A stretch of 64,000 nt of DNA from Pseudophaeobacter leonis (GCF_002087335.1 NZ_MWVJ01000102.1:1-64000), one strand, 5' to 3'; shown: positions 35,589 to 46,965, numbered from the stretch's first letter. Numbers and translations are program-made. The notes: generated by a model from the sequence alone, not told the origin.

Positions 35589-36711
35589 TCAGAGTACCTG
35601 ATCTACCGCTTTTTTCAGGCGCGCGAGCGTCGCCTCGACATCGTAGAGTTTGTCGAGACCAAACAGCCCCAGGCGGAATGTGCGGAACTCGGCGGGTTCA
35701 TCACATTGCAGCGGCACGCCTGCGGCAATCTGCATGCCCAGCGCGGCAAATTTCTTGCCGTTTTGCACCTCAGGATCCGTGGTATAGCTACCACAACACC
35801 CGGTGCGCCAAAGCCCTCGGCAGCCACCGAGGTGACGCCTTTTGCAGCCAACATGGCGCGCACCCCATTGCCCAACTGCCACTGCGCGTCCCGCAACCGG
35901 TCGAACCCATATTCCTTGGTCTCGATCATGGTATCGCGAAAGGCGCGCAGCGCATCGGTCGGCATGGTGGCGTGATAGGCATGACCGCCGTTCTCATAGG
36001 CCTGCATGATGGCACGCCATTGTTTGAGGTTCAGCGCAAAACTGTCGGATGTGGTCTCTTCCAGCCGCGCAAGGGCGCGCGGTGAGAACATCACCAGCCC
36101 GGCCGAGGGCGAAGCGCTCCAGCCTTTTTGTGGCGCCGAGATCAGCACATCCACGCCGGTGGCGGCCATATCAACCCAGGCACAGCCAGATGCAATGCAG
36201 TCGAGCACCATCAACGCCCCGACCTCATGCGCCGCCGCTGCCATGGCGGTGACGTAGTCATCAGGCAGGATCACCCCGGCGGCTGTCTCCACATGCGGCG
36301 CAAAGACAATAGCAGGCTTATGCTCGTGGATCGCCGCGACCACCTCTGCAATCGGCGCCGGGGCAAAGGGCGACTGCGCTTCATTGCCTGCGCGGCGGGC
36401 CTTCATCACGGTGGCCGAAGCGGTCAGCCCGCCAGTTTCAAAAATCTGGCTCCAGCGATAGGAGAACGGCCATTGCGCACCACCAGAGCATTCTCACCAC
36501 GGGCAAACTGGCGCGCCACGGCCTCCATCGCATAGGTGCCGCCACCGGGCACCAGTGCCACAGCTTCGGCCTTGTAGACCTCTTTCAGCATGGCACTGAT
36601 ATCCAGCATCACCGCCTGAAAGTCTTTGGACATGTGATTGAGCGAGCGGTCGGTAAAAACCACCGAGAATTCATCCAGCCCCTGCGGGTCCACGGTCTCT
36701 AAAAGCGCCAT
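35589..36711 (-). CDS. class V (serine/alanine-glyoxylate type) aminotransferase (two frameshifts)
   Basis: Three frames form one PLP enzyme. N-terminus LLETVDPQGLDEFSVVFTDR and LVPGGGTYAMEAVARQFARG; a shift near 36450 leads to the main part with VETAAGVILPDDYV, VLDCIASGCAW and the PLP lysine in ISAPQKGWSASPSAGL; a second shift near 35785 leads to the C-terminus FRTFRLGLFGLDKLYDV, ending at 35589. It should transaminate glyoxylate or pyruvate with serine/alanine. Conserved blocks are intact, suggesting sequence errors. Confidence 0.8.
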
Positions 36712-36875
36712 TTCAGTCTCCCAAATTTTGTTCCACAGATAGCTAACGCGCCATCAGCCTGCTGGCAAAGTCTACTTTGGCATACTGGAGCCCGCCTGCC
36801 GCGACCACCGGCAATCGGAAAAAGCGCATGACCTGTATCTGGCCCAACTCTCTGGCCCACAATCTAGCCCACTAA

Positions 36876-37335
36876 CTAACCTAATGGTCCGGCACGGCGC
36901 TCCTCGGACAACAGCACATTTGCGTCGACCGAGCCGACACCGGGCAAGAGCATGATGCGGCGACGCAAAACCCGCTCAAAATCAGCAATATCGCGCGCGG
37001 TGACCCGCAACCGGTAGTCATACAGCCCCAGCACATGCTCCACTGTCTGTACCTCAGGGATGGCGCAGACAGCGCGTTCAAAATCCTCGAGGCTAACCCG
37101 GCCTTTGGTGCCCAGTTTGACGCCAAGGAACACCGTCACCCCAAAGCCAAGCTTTTCGCGGTCCAGCTCCAGCCTGCGCCCGGTGATGATGCCCAGATCC
37201 TGCAGCCGTTGCATCCGCCGCCAAGGTGGCTGGCTGGCTCAGGCCCAGCTTGCGCCCAAGAGCCCCCGCCGATTGGCTGGCATCACGCGACAGCGCCTTG
37301 AGCAGGCCAAAGTCGATGTCATCCAGATCGCTCAT
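36876..37335 (-). CDS. Lrp/AsnC-family regulator (frameshifted)
   Basis: N-terminal helix-turn-helix frame from the ATG at 37335 (DIDFGLLKALSRDASQSAGALGRKLGLSQPA) breaks near 37205-37215 and continues as RMQRLQDLGIITGRRLELDREKLG and the RAM effector domain (VCAIPEVQTVEHVLGLYDYRLRV). Feast/famine regulators form octamers and bind amino acids. It lies 25 bp behind the second Lrp-type gene, same strand. Confidence 0.8.
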
Positions 37336-37360
37336 GACGGCCCTCTCATGACTGCCCCCC

Positions 37361-37816
37361 TCATAGCGGCAGGCTTTCGTTGCTCTTGATCCGTGCCACA
37401 TGCATCAGCGCCTCAATATCGGCGATATGCGGCAGAGTCAGAATAGCGCTGCGGTAGATCTGCTGGTAATGCGCCATATCGCGCGCAATCACCGACAGGC
37501 GAGCATCTACCTGCCCCAGAAAGGTCTGGATCTCCAGCACCTCAGGGATCTCGCGGGCCTGGGCGATGAACTCGTCAAACGCGCGCGGGTTGGTCTTGTC
37601 CAGCGTCACCCGCAGCGAGCCCTCCACCGGATAGCCCAGGGCGCGCCAATCGCTCATCGCGCGGCTTCCCAGCAGGATGCCCGCCTCGCGCAGCTTGTCC
37701 AGCCGCCGGGTCAGACGCGAGGGCGTGAGGCCGAGCGCCTCGGCCAGATCAGGAATCGACTGTTCCGGATCACTTTGCATATGGCGCAATATGCGCCGAT
37801 CGAGATCATCAAGCAT
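37361..37816 (-). CDS. Lrp/AsnC-family regulator
   Basis: 151 residues, intact. Helix-turn-helix (LAEALGLTPSRLTRRLDKLREAGIL) and RAM domain (REIPEVLEIQTFLGQVDARLSVIARD). It is divergent from ilvC with only 131 bp between the starts, so both may be controlled from this region, and it is followed by a second Lrp-type gene. Control of ilvC by this protein is inferred from position. Confidence 0.92.
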   Translation of the reverse strand: MLDDLDRRILRHMQSDPEQSIPDLAEALGLTPSRLTRRLDKLREAGILLGSRAMSDWRALGYPVEGSLRVTLDKTNPRAFDEFIAQAREIPEVLEIQTFLGQVDARLSVIARDMAHYQQIYRSAILTLPHIADIEALMHVARIKSNESLPL

Positions 37817-37914
37817 GAAGTGGATGATATTTCAGCATCTAACGAATGACTACCGCAATATTTGTGATTGTACTGATAAAACCAGCCGTGCATATCGCGC
37901 TGTCTTGCCTATGA

Positions 37915-38971
<1,057 letters not shown>

Positions 38972-39049
38972 GGCGCCTTTTCAGGCCGGGTTTTTTCAGG
39001 TCGGCTTTTCGGGCCAGACGGGGAAGTCCCGCCACCATAGTTGCTTTGC

Positions 39050-39085
39050 CGGGCGTTCCATTCTTTGGGGCGCCCGTCTTATTTT
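39050..39085 (+). terminator. terminator after ilvC
   Basis: CGGGCGTTCC, seven bases, GGGGCGCCCG (two G-T pairs), then TCTTATTTTT. About 80 bp downstream of the ilvC stop and just ahead of the DMT exporter gene. Confidence 0.75.
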
Positions 39086-39113
39086 TAGAAGCTTTTGTTC
39101 AGGAGCATTCCAC

Positions 39114-40036
39114 ATGCAGGTCGCAGCACAGACAGGGGCCGGAACGGTCAATTGGGTCAAACTGATCCTCCTTGGCCTGATTTGGGGGTCGTCCTTCATG
39201 GCCGTGACCCTCGCGCTCAAAGGGCTGGGTCCTGTGACAATCGCTGCTGCCCGCATCTCGTTGGGAGCCATATCCCTACTGATTGTCACCGCCCTGATGC
39301 GGATTGATCTCCCCTCCATGAACACCCACCACGGCCGAACCGTCTGGCTTTGTGCACTGGGAATGGGGTTCTTTACCAATGCGCTGCCGTTCTCATTGCT
39401 GAGCTGGGGGCAGACCTATGTCGCCAGTGGCTTTGCCGGGGTCTGTATGGCGGTGGTGCCGCTGTTTGTGCTGCCTCTGGCACATTATCTGGTCCCCGGT
39501 GAGCGCATGACCCTGCGCCGCACCCTGGGCTTTTCCATTGGTTTTCTGGGTGTGCTGACCCTGATCCGCCTAAAGGCCTTTGTCTCGGCGGGCAGTGATT
39601 TTGAATCCCTGGCGCGCATGGCCTGTCTGGCCGCCGCCCTGTGCTATGCAATCGGATCTATCATCACCCGCCTTTGTCCCGGGGTGAATATGCTGTCTCT
39701 GTCTGCCGCCGCGCTGCTCTGTGGTGCCATGATGATCGTGCCTGCGGCCCTGTGGCAAGAGGGCGTACCTAGCCTGCCTGCGGGGCGCTCGCTGCTGGCG
39801 GTGCTCTACCTTGGCCTGGTGCCCACCGCGCTGGCGCAGGTGCTGCTGGTGCAGGTGGCACGCAGTGCCGGTCCTGGCTTTTTGTCGACAGTGAACTATC
39901 AGGTGCCGGGTTGGTCGGGTTTTTTGGCGCGCTTTTGCTCAACGAAACCCTGCCGCCACAGCTTTTTGCCGCCCTTGCGCTGATCCTTGGAGGCCTGCTG
40001 CTCAGCCGGGCTCCGGCCCATCGCCAGCGCCCCTAG
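39114..40036 (+). CDS. EamA/DMT-family transporter (frameshifted at C-terminus)
   Basis: Ten-helix drug/metabolite exporter with two EamA repeats: LGLIWGSSFMAVTLALKGLGPV, LSWGQTYVASGFAGVCMAVVPLFVLPLAH, then the second half ALCYAIGSIITRLCPG. Near 39920 the frame changes; FFGALLLNETLPPQLFAALALILGG continues to the TAG at 40036. It probably exports amino acids or other metabolites. Paralogue of the next gene, likely by tandem duplication. Confidence 0.85.
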
Positions 40037-40123
40037 CAGGCCGCAGAACACATCAAAAGGTTTTGAGGTTGACCTCACCGCTGCCCCTGCGCCAAGTGCA
40101 ACTCTAACAGGGGCGCGGACGGC

Positions 40124-41038
40124 ATGCAGGAAAAGATGGGCAAATACTGGCTGATGATTGCCACCCTCGGTCTGGTCTGGGGCGGGACATTCCCCCTGAT
40201 CAAGCTGACACTGGAGGGGATCACCCCCTTCTGGCTGGCCGCCGGGCGCATTGGCTTTGCCGCCGCCTTGCTCTGCGCGGTCTGGGCCTGGCGCGGCTTC
40301 CAGCTGTTTAGGGCCGAAAGAAGCTGGCCTGCGCTTTTGATCATTGGCCTCTTCAGCACCGCCCTGCCCTTTATGCTGATCAATTGGGGGCAGCAGCATG
40401 TCTCGGCTGGGTTTACCGGCCTCAGCATGGCGGCGATTCCGCTGATCGTGCTGCCTCTGGCGCATCTGTTCATCCCCGGAGAGCAGATGGTCCTGCGGCG
40501 GCTCTTTGGCTTTGTGGTCGGTTTTGTAGGGGTGGCGCTGCTGATTGGCAGCAAAGCCTTTGCCTCCAGCAATGCCGAGCTGGAACTGTTTGGCCGCATT
40601 GCCTGCGTCTCGGCCGCAGGTTGCTATGCCATCAGCTCGATTTTGACCCGCCGCCTGCCGCCGGTAGATCCTGTTGGACTGGCAGCGATTTTGCTGGTGA
40701 TCGGCACGGTCGTCATCCTGCCTGTCGCCTGGACGGTCGAGGGCCCGCCGGTGATGCCAGAGGGGCGCATCCTGGGATTGATCGCTTTGCTCGGGCTGAT
40801 CCCAACAGCGGCGGCCAATCTGCTGCGGGTGATTGTCGTGCGGGAGGCCGGCCCCACCTTCATGACGCTCACCAACTATCAGGTGCCAGTCTGGGCCGTC
40901 GTGCTGGGGGCGCTCTTTTTGGGAGAGAGCCTGCCGCCCTCGATGCTCTTGTCGATGATTCTGATCCTGAGCGGGCTGTGCATCAGTCAGTGGGGGGCGC
41001 TGACGCGGCTCTTTGCCTCTGGCAAAAAACAGTACTAG
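40124..41038 (+). CDS. EamA/DMT-family transporter
   Basis: 304 residues, intact, ten helices. Shares layout and motifs with the upstream gene (INWGQQHVSAGFTGLSMAAIPLIVLPLAH; CYAISSILTRRLPP; NYQVPVWAVVLGALFLGESLPP), so the two are tandem paralogues. Substrate unknown; family members export amino acids, metabolites or toxic compounds. Confidence 0.92.
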   Translation: MQEKMGKYWLMIATLGLVWGGTFPLIKLTLEGITPFWLAAGRIGFAAALLCAVWAWRGFQLFRAERSWPALLIIGLFSTALPFMLINWGQQHVSAGFTGLSMAAIPLIVLPLAHLFIPGEQMVLRRLFGFVVGFVGVALLIGSKAFASSNAELELFGRIACVSAAGCYAISSILTRRLPPVDPVGLAAILLVIGTVVILPVAWTVEGPPVMPEGRILGLIALLGLIPTAAANLLRVIVVREAGPTFMTLTNYQVPVWAVVLGALFLGESLPPSMLLSMILILSGLCISQWGALTRLFASGKKQY

Positions 41039-41088
41039 GCGCTGCTAAAACCCCGGCTTATACGCCCTGAAAACCCTGAAATCTGTTG

Positions 41089-42084
41089 TCAGCGCGTGGC
41101 CTGCCACAGGCGCAACGCCTGCGCGGTCTCGGCGACGTCATGCACCCGCAGCATCTGCACCCCCTTGGCAACCCCCGCCAAAGCCACAGCGATAGATCCG
41201 GGGGCGCGTTTGTCGGCCTGAGGCTCTTTACCGATGGTGCCGATGAATTTCTTGCGCGACACCCCCAGCAAAATCGGGCAGCCAAGGCCGTGAAACAGGC
41301 TCAACCCCTTGATAAGGGACAGATTATGCGCCTGCGTTTTGCCAAAGCCAATGCCGGGATCAACCACGATCTGGTCGCGCAAAATGCCCGTCGCCTCCAG
41401 GCGGTCAACCCGCTCGGCCAGGAAATCATAGACGTCCAGCAGGACATGATCGTATTTTGGATCGTCCTGCATGGTTTCCGGATCACCCTGTGAATGCATC
41501 ACGCAGACCGGGGCGCCTGCCTGTGCTGCCAGCGGCGCCAAAGCCGCATCATAGGTAAAGCCCGAGACATCATTGACCAGCTGCGCCCCCGCCTCCAGCG
41601 CCTCCATGGCCACCGAGGCCTTGCGGGTGTCGATGGAAATCGGCACCGCCGAGCTGGCGCGAATGGCGGCTATCACAGGTGCGGTGCGCGCAACCTCTTC
41701 GTCTTCGGGAACAAATGCAGCTCCGGGCCGGGTGGATTCGCCACCAATATCAAGAATATCCGCGCCATCCTGTATCATGCGCTGCGCGGCTGCCACTCCG
41801 GCCTCAAGCCCGGTATGTCGCCCGCCATCGGAGAAACTATCCGGGGTGACATTCAATATCCCCATGATTTTGGGGCGGGTCATATCCAGGCCAGCAATGG
41901 CTGCGCGCCGAAACATCAGCCGGTGGCGTATATCTTCGGGCACCAGTCCCACCGGAACGATCCGCGGCGGTGCCTCGCGGCTGAGCAATTCTACTTCGGA
42001 AAACCAGAGCGATCCGCCAGCAAGCGGCAGCGCGCCTTCGGGTCGTGTTTCTCCATGCCGTACCAGTGGCCGGTAATACATCAC
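41089..42084 (-). CDS. folP: dihydropteroate synthase
   Basis: 331 residues, with a 70-residue N-terminal extension before the TIM barrel. Signature motifs: IMGILNVTPDSFSDGG, IDIGGESTRPGA, pterin-binding VNDVSGFTYDAAL, GIGFGKT and VSRKKFIGTIG. Joins p-aminobenzoate to the dihydropterin pyrophosphate in folate synthesis and is the sulfonamide target. Start overlaps the folB stop (TGATG). Confidence 0.95.
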   Translation of the reverse strand: MMYYRPLVRHGETRPEGALPLAGGSLWFSEVELLSREAPPRIVPVGLVPEDIRHRLMFRRAAIAGLDMTRPKIMGILNVTPDSFSDGGRHTGLEAGVAAAQRMIQDGADILDIGGESTRPGAAFVPEDEEVARTAPVIAAIRASSAVPISIDTRKASVAMEALEAGAQLVNDVSGFTYDAALAPLAAQAGAPVCVMHSQGDPETMQDDPKYDHVLLDVYDFLAERVDRLEATGILRDQIVVDPGIGFGKTQAHNLSLIKGLSLFHGLGCPILLGVSRKKFIGTIGKEPQADKRAPGSIAVALAGVAKGVQMLRVHDVAETAQALRLWQATR

Positions 42085-43001
42085 AGCTGCGTTTGCTCCA
42101 CATCGACGGCGCGCAACGAAACCTGAGGGCAGGCAGGCAATTCGGCGCCAATGACAATCATTTCACCCGCCTCAAAGGTTGCCGCAAACCATGCGGCCAA
42201 TGCAACCGATTCAGAAGGCGCAGCCGAGGGGCCATCCACCGCATCCAATACGATCTTTGACGGCGCCCAGACGCAGATTTGCCCATTTTTCATGGCCCAG
42301 TCGAGCTCTGTCCGGGTCGAGACAACCACGCAGCGGTCATCTCTTGCGGCCAGACGCCAGGCATTTTGTTCGATAGAAAGCAAATCAATGCGCCGCTGAG
42401 TCATCTTGTGACCGGTTTTTGGCGTCTCCAGCGGATGCGCCCCAACACAGAGAATCAGCGGGCGGCGACGACAGGCCATCTGATCAACCCAGGCCGTGAA
42501 GTTCTCGCTCTCGATCGCGGCATTGGACAGAAACATCAGTCGCGGATGCGGCGGCTCATCCTCTTCGACCAGGTGGTTCACCTGATCCTTTGAGCGCACG
42601 ATTTCGACGCCCAAAGCACCGGGGCCGCGATCCAGCTTTTCGATACGCACAAACACCCGCACCGCCTGCGGCTCAACCAGGATCCGCTCCGCCACACGTT
42701 CAGCCAGGGTTTCCAACAGGTTGAGACGTTCCGCCGCGAGCTCATAGGCGATGGCTTCGGTCACTTTGTCGTAGGACAGGATCCGGTCTACGTCGTCATC
42801 CAGATCGGCCGGCAGCGGCGAGACCTCGACCACCACGTTGAAACAGATGCGCTGGGTATTGCCGCGTTCGGCCTGAAAGGCGCCGATCTCAACCTCAACC
42901 ATGTGGTCTCGTAAAGAGATCCGGTCCAGTGGTCCGGGAGAGGCAGTTGCAACCGAACGTTCCGACGGGTGCTCAAAGGCGAGGCGAACTTCTGAAGACA
43001 T
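42081..43001 (-). CDS. folB: dihydroneopterin aldolase with C-terminal extension
   Basis: 306 residues, more than twice the usual 120. Residues about 30-145 are FolB: DHMVEVEIGAFQAERGNTQRICFNVVVEV, ILSYDKVTEAI and LNLLETLAERVAERIL, with the catalytic lysine in VRIEKLDRGPGALGVEI. The remaining 160 residues (LILCVGAHPLETP; NAWRLAARDDRCVVVSTRTELDWAM; GEMIVIGAELPA) match nothing I know. Operon with folP. Confidence 0.9.
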   Translation of the reverse strand: MSSEVRLAFEHPSERSVATASPGPLDRISLRDHMVEVEIGAFQAERGNTQRICFNVVVEVSPLPADLDDDVDRILSYDKVTEAIAYELAAERLNLLETLAERVAERILVEPQAVRVFVRIEKLDRGPGALGVEIVRSKDQVNHLVEEDEPPHPRLMFLSNAAIESENFTAWVDQMACRRRPLILCVGAHPLETPKTGHKMTQRRIDLLSIEQNAWRLAARDDRCVVVSTRTELDWAMKNGQICVWAPSKIVLDAVDGPSAAPSESVALAAWFAATFEAGEMIVIGAELPACPQVSLRAVDVEQTQL

Positions 43002-43170
43002 GGGAGACGGGCCTTTGGCTGGCTGGCGTGGAGGTGGTGGGTCATACTACTCTTGCGCTTGTGCCTTAACAGGCCCGCATGCGCCAGACTAGGCACCGAA
43101 AGCGGCACCCCCTCACGCCTGCCGCCGCAGCGCACCCTATTTACATCACTTTACGCCCACACCGGACCTA

Positions 43171-43276
43171 TGAGCTGCCCTGTGACGGACTGGCCCGTGA
43201 CAGGCTGGCCCGTGACAGACTGGCCTAATGAGAAACCGGCCCGATGAGCGGCTGGCCTGATGAGCAGTCGGCCTGG
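43171..43276. repeat. 15-16-bp tandem repeat array, about 6 copies
   Basis: In the 322-bp gap 43002-43323. Units such as GACGGACTGGCCCGT, GACAGGCTGGCCCGT, GACAGACTGGCCTAA, then 16-bp TGAGAAACCGGCCCGA, TGAGCGGCTGGCCTGA and TGAGCAGTCGGCCTGG. A drifting minisatellite; otherwise this gap shows no gene. Confidence 0.75.
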
Positions 43277-43323
43277 TGGCGAGTATGCAGCCCGGTCAGA
43301 GTGCGGCCGGTGGTGTCACAAAG

Positions 43324-43971
43324 TCACTCGCTTGAGGCAATCTGGTAGCGCTCATCGCGGTAAAACAGGTGCACGCCAATCCGCATTGTTTTGGTGAAGC
43401 TGCGGCTCCAGCGCGGACGTACGGCCGTGGTGTGGTAGTAGGTCGCCCCCTGAGTGAGCTGCGGCGCAGCACCGTCGATCACCAGCTTGGCCACCTTTGC
43501 AACCCGGGCATAGGCGCGCTTTTCGTGGATCACCTCTTCGTGGCCGTCACAGGTATAGGTAAACTGGCACTGATACCGCCGCCCGGTGCCCTGATTGATC
43601 ACGCTGCACGGCGTATCGGGGAACTGAGCGCTCTTCACCCGGTTCATGATCACTTCTGCAACGGCAAACTGACCTTTGACTGTCTCGCCGCGCGCCTCAA
43701 AGTAGAGGGCCTCTGCGAGGCAAGCGAAGTTTTCATCACCGCTCGCCTTGGGCTGTTTGTCGAGCCAGGCCTTGGTAAAGGAAATCCCTTCAGCCGGGAC
43801 CGGCTTGGGGCGGGCCTTGAAGCCAAGAAAACCCGAAAACCGGTTTTCCGGGACCGTGTTCAGGCTGGACTGTTCACGCTTGAACAATGCACTGAGGCCG
43901 GTCTCGGCTTCGGCGATTTGCCCCGTCATTACTGTCGCAACCACCAAGGCCGCCAAGGTCAGGAATTTCAT
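43324..43971 (-). CDS. SleB-type cell wall hydrolase
   Basis: About 215 residues from the ATG at 43971 (GAGG SD nine bases before; an ATG at 43986 precedes it). Signal peptide (LAALVVATVMTGQIAEA). The C-terminal hydrolase_2 domain has the catalytic Glu in CLAEALYFEARGE, followed by VAEVIMNRVKSAQFPDTPCSVI and GATYYHT. Cleaves peptidoglycan in the periplasm. Lies downstream of ppdK. Confidence 0.88.
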   Translation of the reverse strand: MKFLTLAALVVATVMTGQIAEAETGLSALFKREQSSLNTVPENRFSGFLGFKARPKPVPAEGISFTKAWLDKQPKASGDENFACLAEALYFEARGETVKGQFAVAEVIMNRVKSAQFPDTPCSVINQGTGRRYQCQFTYTCDGHEEVIHEKRAYARVAKVAKLVIDGAAPQLTQGATYYHTTAVRPRWSRSFTKTMRIGVHLFYRDERYQIASSE

Positions 43972-44142
43972 GTCAGGGATCCTCATTTTTCCACTTGCGC
44001 ATGGCCTCCCCAGTCACATGCGATCGCTCCCTTTAAACACATTCCAGCAAAACGTCCAGTTCTTGGAATATGAGGCCGTCATCGCGCCAATGGGATTGAT
44101 CTGAGACCAGGTTGAGCCGAGGCTGGAAGAAACAAATTTTCC

Positions 44143-46707
44143 TTAGTTCTTTGTGTATGTTGGCGATGGCACGCCGGTTTTCTCTTCGATCGCGAGCTGC
44201 GCTGCGGCCAATCGGACGACGGGGACGCGGAACGGTGAACAAGACACATAATCGAATCCAGCCTCGCGACAAAAGGCAATCGATTCGGGGTTGCCGCCGT
44301 GCTCGCCACAAATCGAAAGCGTGACCTGCGGATTTGCACTGCGGCCGCGCTGCACGCCAAGCTTCAGCAGCTCGCCCACCCCATCCACATCCAGCACATG
44401 GAACGGGTCTTCCGGGAAGACGCCCTGCTGCACATAGTTCGACATAAACCGCCCGGCATCATCGCGCGACAATCCATAGGTCATCTGGGTGAGATCATTG
44501 GTGCCAAAGCTCAGGAACGAGGTTTGCGGCGAGATTTCAGCGGCGCGCAAAGCCGCGCGCGGCGTCTCAACCATAACACCTAAACGGTAGTCAAAGCTTT
44601 CTCCCCGCTCTGAGGCAACGGCTGCGGCCACCGCATCAATGCGCGCCTTGACCAGCTCAACTTCGCGTTTGGCAGAGACCAGCGGGATCATCACTTCGGG
44701 CACCACGGGGGCGCCATCTTTGGAGGCCAGCAGAGTGGCTTCAAAAATAGCCCGCGCCTCCATGTCATAGATCTCAGGGACGGTGACGCCAAGGCGCACC
44801 CCGCGCAGACCCAGCATGGGATTATATTCGTGCATCTCCTCAACCCGGCGCGTGACATCGCTCACCGGAATATCAAGCGCCTCTGAGAGTTCGCGCTGGC
44901 CGGTTCTGGAGGTTGGCAGGACCTCATGCAGCGGCGGGTCAAAAGCCGGATGCAGACCGGCAGGCCTTCCATAATGCGGAACAGTTCCAGGAAATCCTTG
45001 CGCTGCATCGGCAACAGGCGGGCCAGAACCGCCGCGCGCCCGCTTGAGGCTTTCGGCAAAGATCATCTCGCGCATCACCGTGAGGCGTCCGGGGTCAAAG
45101 AACATATGCTCGGTCCGGCACAGGCCAATGCCCTCGGCATTGAAATTACGCGCCGTCTGCGCATCGGCAGGCGTGTCGGCATTGGCCCGGATACCAATAT
45201 CGCGCGCCTCATCCGCCCAGGTCAGCAGCGCCTGAAAGGCATCGTCCTGCGCCGCTTCCAGCATCTCCGGCTCGCCCGCCAGAACCTTGCCGCTGCTGCC
45301 ATCAATGGTGACAATATCGCCTGCGCGAAAAACCCCGCCGCTGGCCGAACTCAGCAGTTTGTTCTTGGCATCAAATTTCATATCTGACGCGCCGACAATA
45401 CTGAGCGATCCCAGCCCGCGGCCAATGACAGCCGCATGGCTGGTCATGCCGCCCCTGCCTGTCAGCACAGCCACGGCCGCATGCATGCCGCGCACATCTT
45501 CTGGCGAGGTTTCGCGCCGCACCAGAATGCAGGGCTCTCCACGCGCCGCACTGGACTGCGCATCCGCCGCAGTAAACACCAGTTGCCCGGTAGCAGCCCC
45601 CGGGCTGGCTGCGATTCCAGACCCAATCACATCGCGGGTCGCTGTCGGAGAGACCTGCCGGTGCAGCAATTCATTCAGCACATGGGCATCGACCCGCATC
45701 ACCGCCTCATGTGGCGGAATAATGCCATCTTCTGCCAGTGCCACAGCAATCCGCACAGCAGCCTGAGAAGAGCGCTGCACCCGCACCCCGTCAAGAATAT
45801 GCAGATTGCCGTTCTGGATCACAAACTCCACCTGCATCTCTTCGCGCAACCGTTTGCGCATCAGCGCCGCGTCTGCCTTGATACGGGCAAAGGCCATCGG
45901 CGACAGCTCTTCCAAAGACGGCCCCCGGAGATCGCGTTCCAGAAAGAGCGCCTCTGTACCTGCCCCAAGCGCTTCGCGCCCCTGCGACTGGCTAAGGTAG
46001 CGCCCCGTCAGCTGCGGCTTGCCGGTTGTTGAGCTGACAAGTTGCAGCACGCCCGAGCCGCATTCGCCCTGCCCCAGACCGGGGATCATCTCCTGGACCC
46101 CCAGACCCAGCCCGGCATCCGCAGGCCCCCCTTTGGCCTGACGCAACAGCCGCGCCGACGTGCCTTCCCAGGCGCGCGCCATAGAGCGCAGCGCCGCCCC
46201 CAGCTGCTCCGCCGGGTCTTGCGGGAACACCTCGTCGGTTTCCGCCTCATAGGCCTGCAGGATTTCGCGTAAGGCATCCGGGCCGCCATCTTCCACATCG
46301 TCAAATACATCCGGGTCCAGCCGCGCCACATGTACCGCGTAAGATTGCACAAAGCGCAGATACAGCGAGGCTGCCGCCTCATGTCCCAGCGCCTCTTTCA
46401 GCGAAAGATAGCGAATGTCGTTCATGCCGATGTTAAGGATCGCACCGGGACCGCCCCAGTCCGGAACCTCAGAGGAGGGGCGCACGCAGAGCAGGGCATC
46501 ATCAGAAAACTTCGACAGGATTGCGCGGATATCCGGCAAGGCGCCAGCTGCAATATTCTGCACGGCCTCAAATGAAAGGGCAACGGTACAGGGCACCGGC
46601 AGATCCAGTCGCACAAGGCGTTGCAAACACTTGGCACGTCCACCGTGGCGGGCGGCCTCAATCGGGGCGGTTGGGGTGATCAACGTAGCGAGCGGAGTAT
46701 CAGGCAT
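44143..46707 (-). CDS. ppdK: pyruvate, phosphate dikinase (paired compensating frameshifts)
   Basis: About 854 codons, shorter in the N-terminal ATP-grasp than classical enzymes, as in roseobacters. The phospho-histidine is in GRGGMTSHAAVIGRGLG and the C-terminal barrel has GIGLCRTEHMFF and FLSFGTNDLTQMTYGLSRDD, with cysteine in GYVSC-like DYVSCSPFRVPV. Between about 44941 and 45045 the frame is wrong; the other frame gives the family's RAAVLARLLPMQRKDF and LPVCIRLL before DPPLHE. Two opposite one-base errors keep the gene open. Converts pyruvate to PEP. Confidence 0.9.
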   Translation of the reverse strand: MPDTPLATLITPTAPIEAARHGGRAKCLQRLVRLDLPVPCTVALSFEAVQNIAAGALPDIRAILSKFSDDALLCVRPSSEVPDWGGPGAILNIGMNDIRYLSLKEALGHEAAASLYLRFVQSYAVHVARLDPDVFDDVEDGGPDALREILQAYEAETDEVFPQDPAEQLGAALRSMARAWEGTSARLLRQAKGGPADAGLGLGVQEMIPGLGQGECGSGVLQLVSSTTGKPQLTGRYLSQSQGREALGAGTEALFLERDLRGPSLEELSPMAFARIKADAALMRKRLREEMQVEFVIQNGNLHILDGVRVQRSSQAAVRIAVALAEDGIIPPHEAVMRVDAHVLNELLHRQVSPTATRDVIGSGIAASPGAATGQLVFTAADAQSSAARGEPCILVRRETSPEDVRGMHAAVAVLTGRGGMTSHAAVIGRGLGSLSIVGASDMKFDAKNKLLSSASGGVFRAGDIVTIDGSSGKVLAGEPEMLEAAQDDAFQALLTWADEARDIGIRANADTPADAQTARNFNAEGIGLCRTEHMFFDPGRLTVMREMIFAESLKRARGGSGPPVADAAQGFPGTVPHYGRPAGLHPAFDPPLHEVLPTSRTGQRELSEALDIPVSDVTRRVEEMHEYNPMLGLRGVRLGVTVPEIYDMEARAIFEATLLASKDGAPVVPEVMIPLVSAKREVELVKARIDAVAAAVASERGESFDYRLGVMVETPRAALRAAEISPQTSFLSFGTNDLTQMTYGLSRDDAGRFMSNYVQQGVFPEDPFHVLDVDGVGELLKLGVQRGRSANPQVTLSICGEHGGNPESIAFCREAGFDYVSCSPFRVPVVRLAAAQLAIEEKTGVPSPTYTKN

Positions 46708-46965
46708 GGATTTTCAGCTCCACTTTCTGCGATGCGGCATCATTTCTTTAGCCTGCAGCATAGGCGCCAAGCCCCACGGTGCAAGGGGGCAGGCCCTCGC
46801 CCTGCGCTAAAACTTCCAGGCCGCGACTGGAATGCTGCAAGGTCAGATCACTACAGGTCTCGAAAGGGACGAATTTACAGCGTGGATTTACAGGGCGGTT
46901 TTGGACAAGCGCTGATCGCGACAGGCCTGCGATGCCGATCGGCTGGCACAAAGGTGACAGCGCAT

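Noticed and set aside
43171-43276. CRISPR array
   Set aside because: Units of 15-16 bp are directly joined and drift; no spacers.
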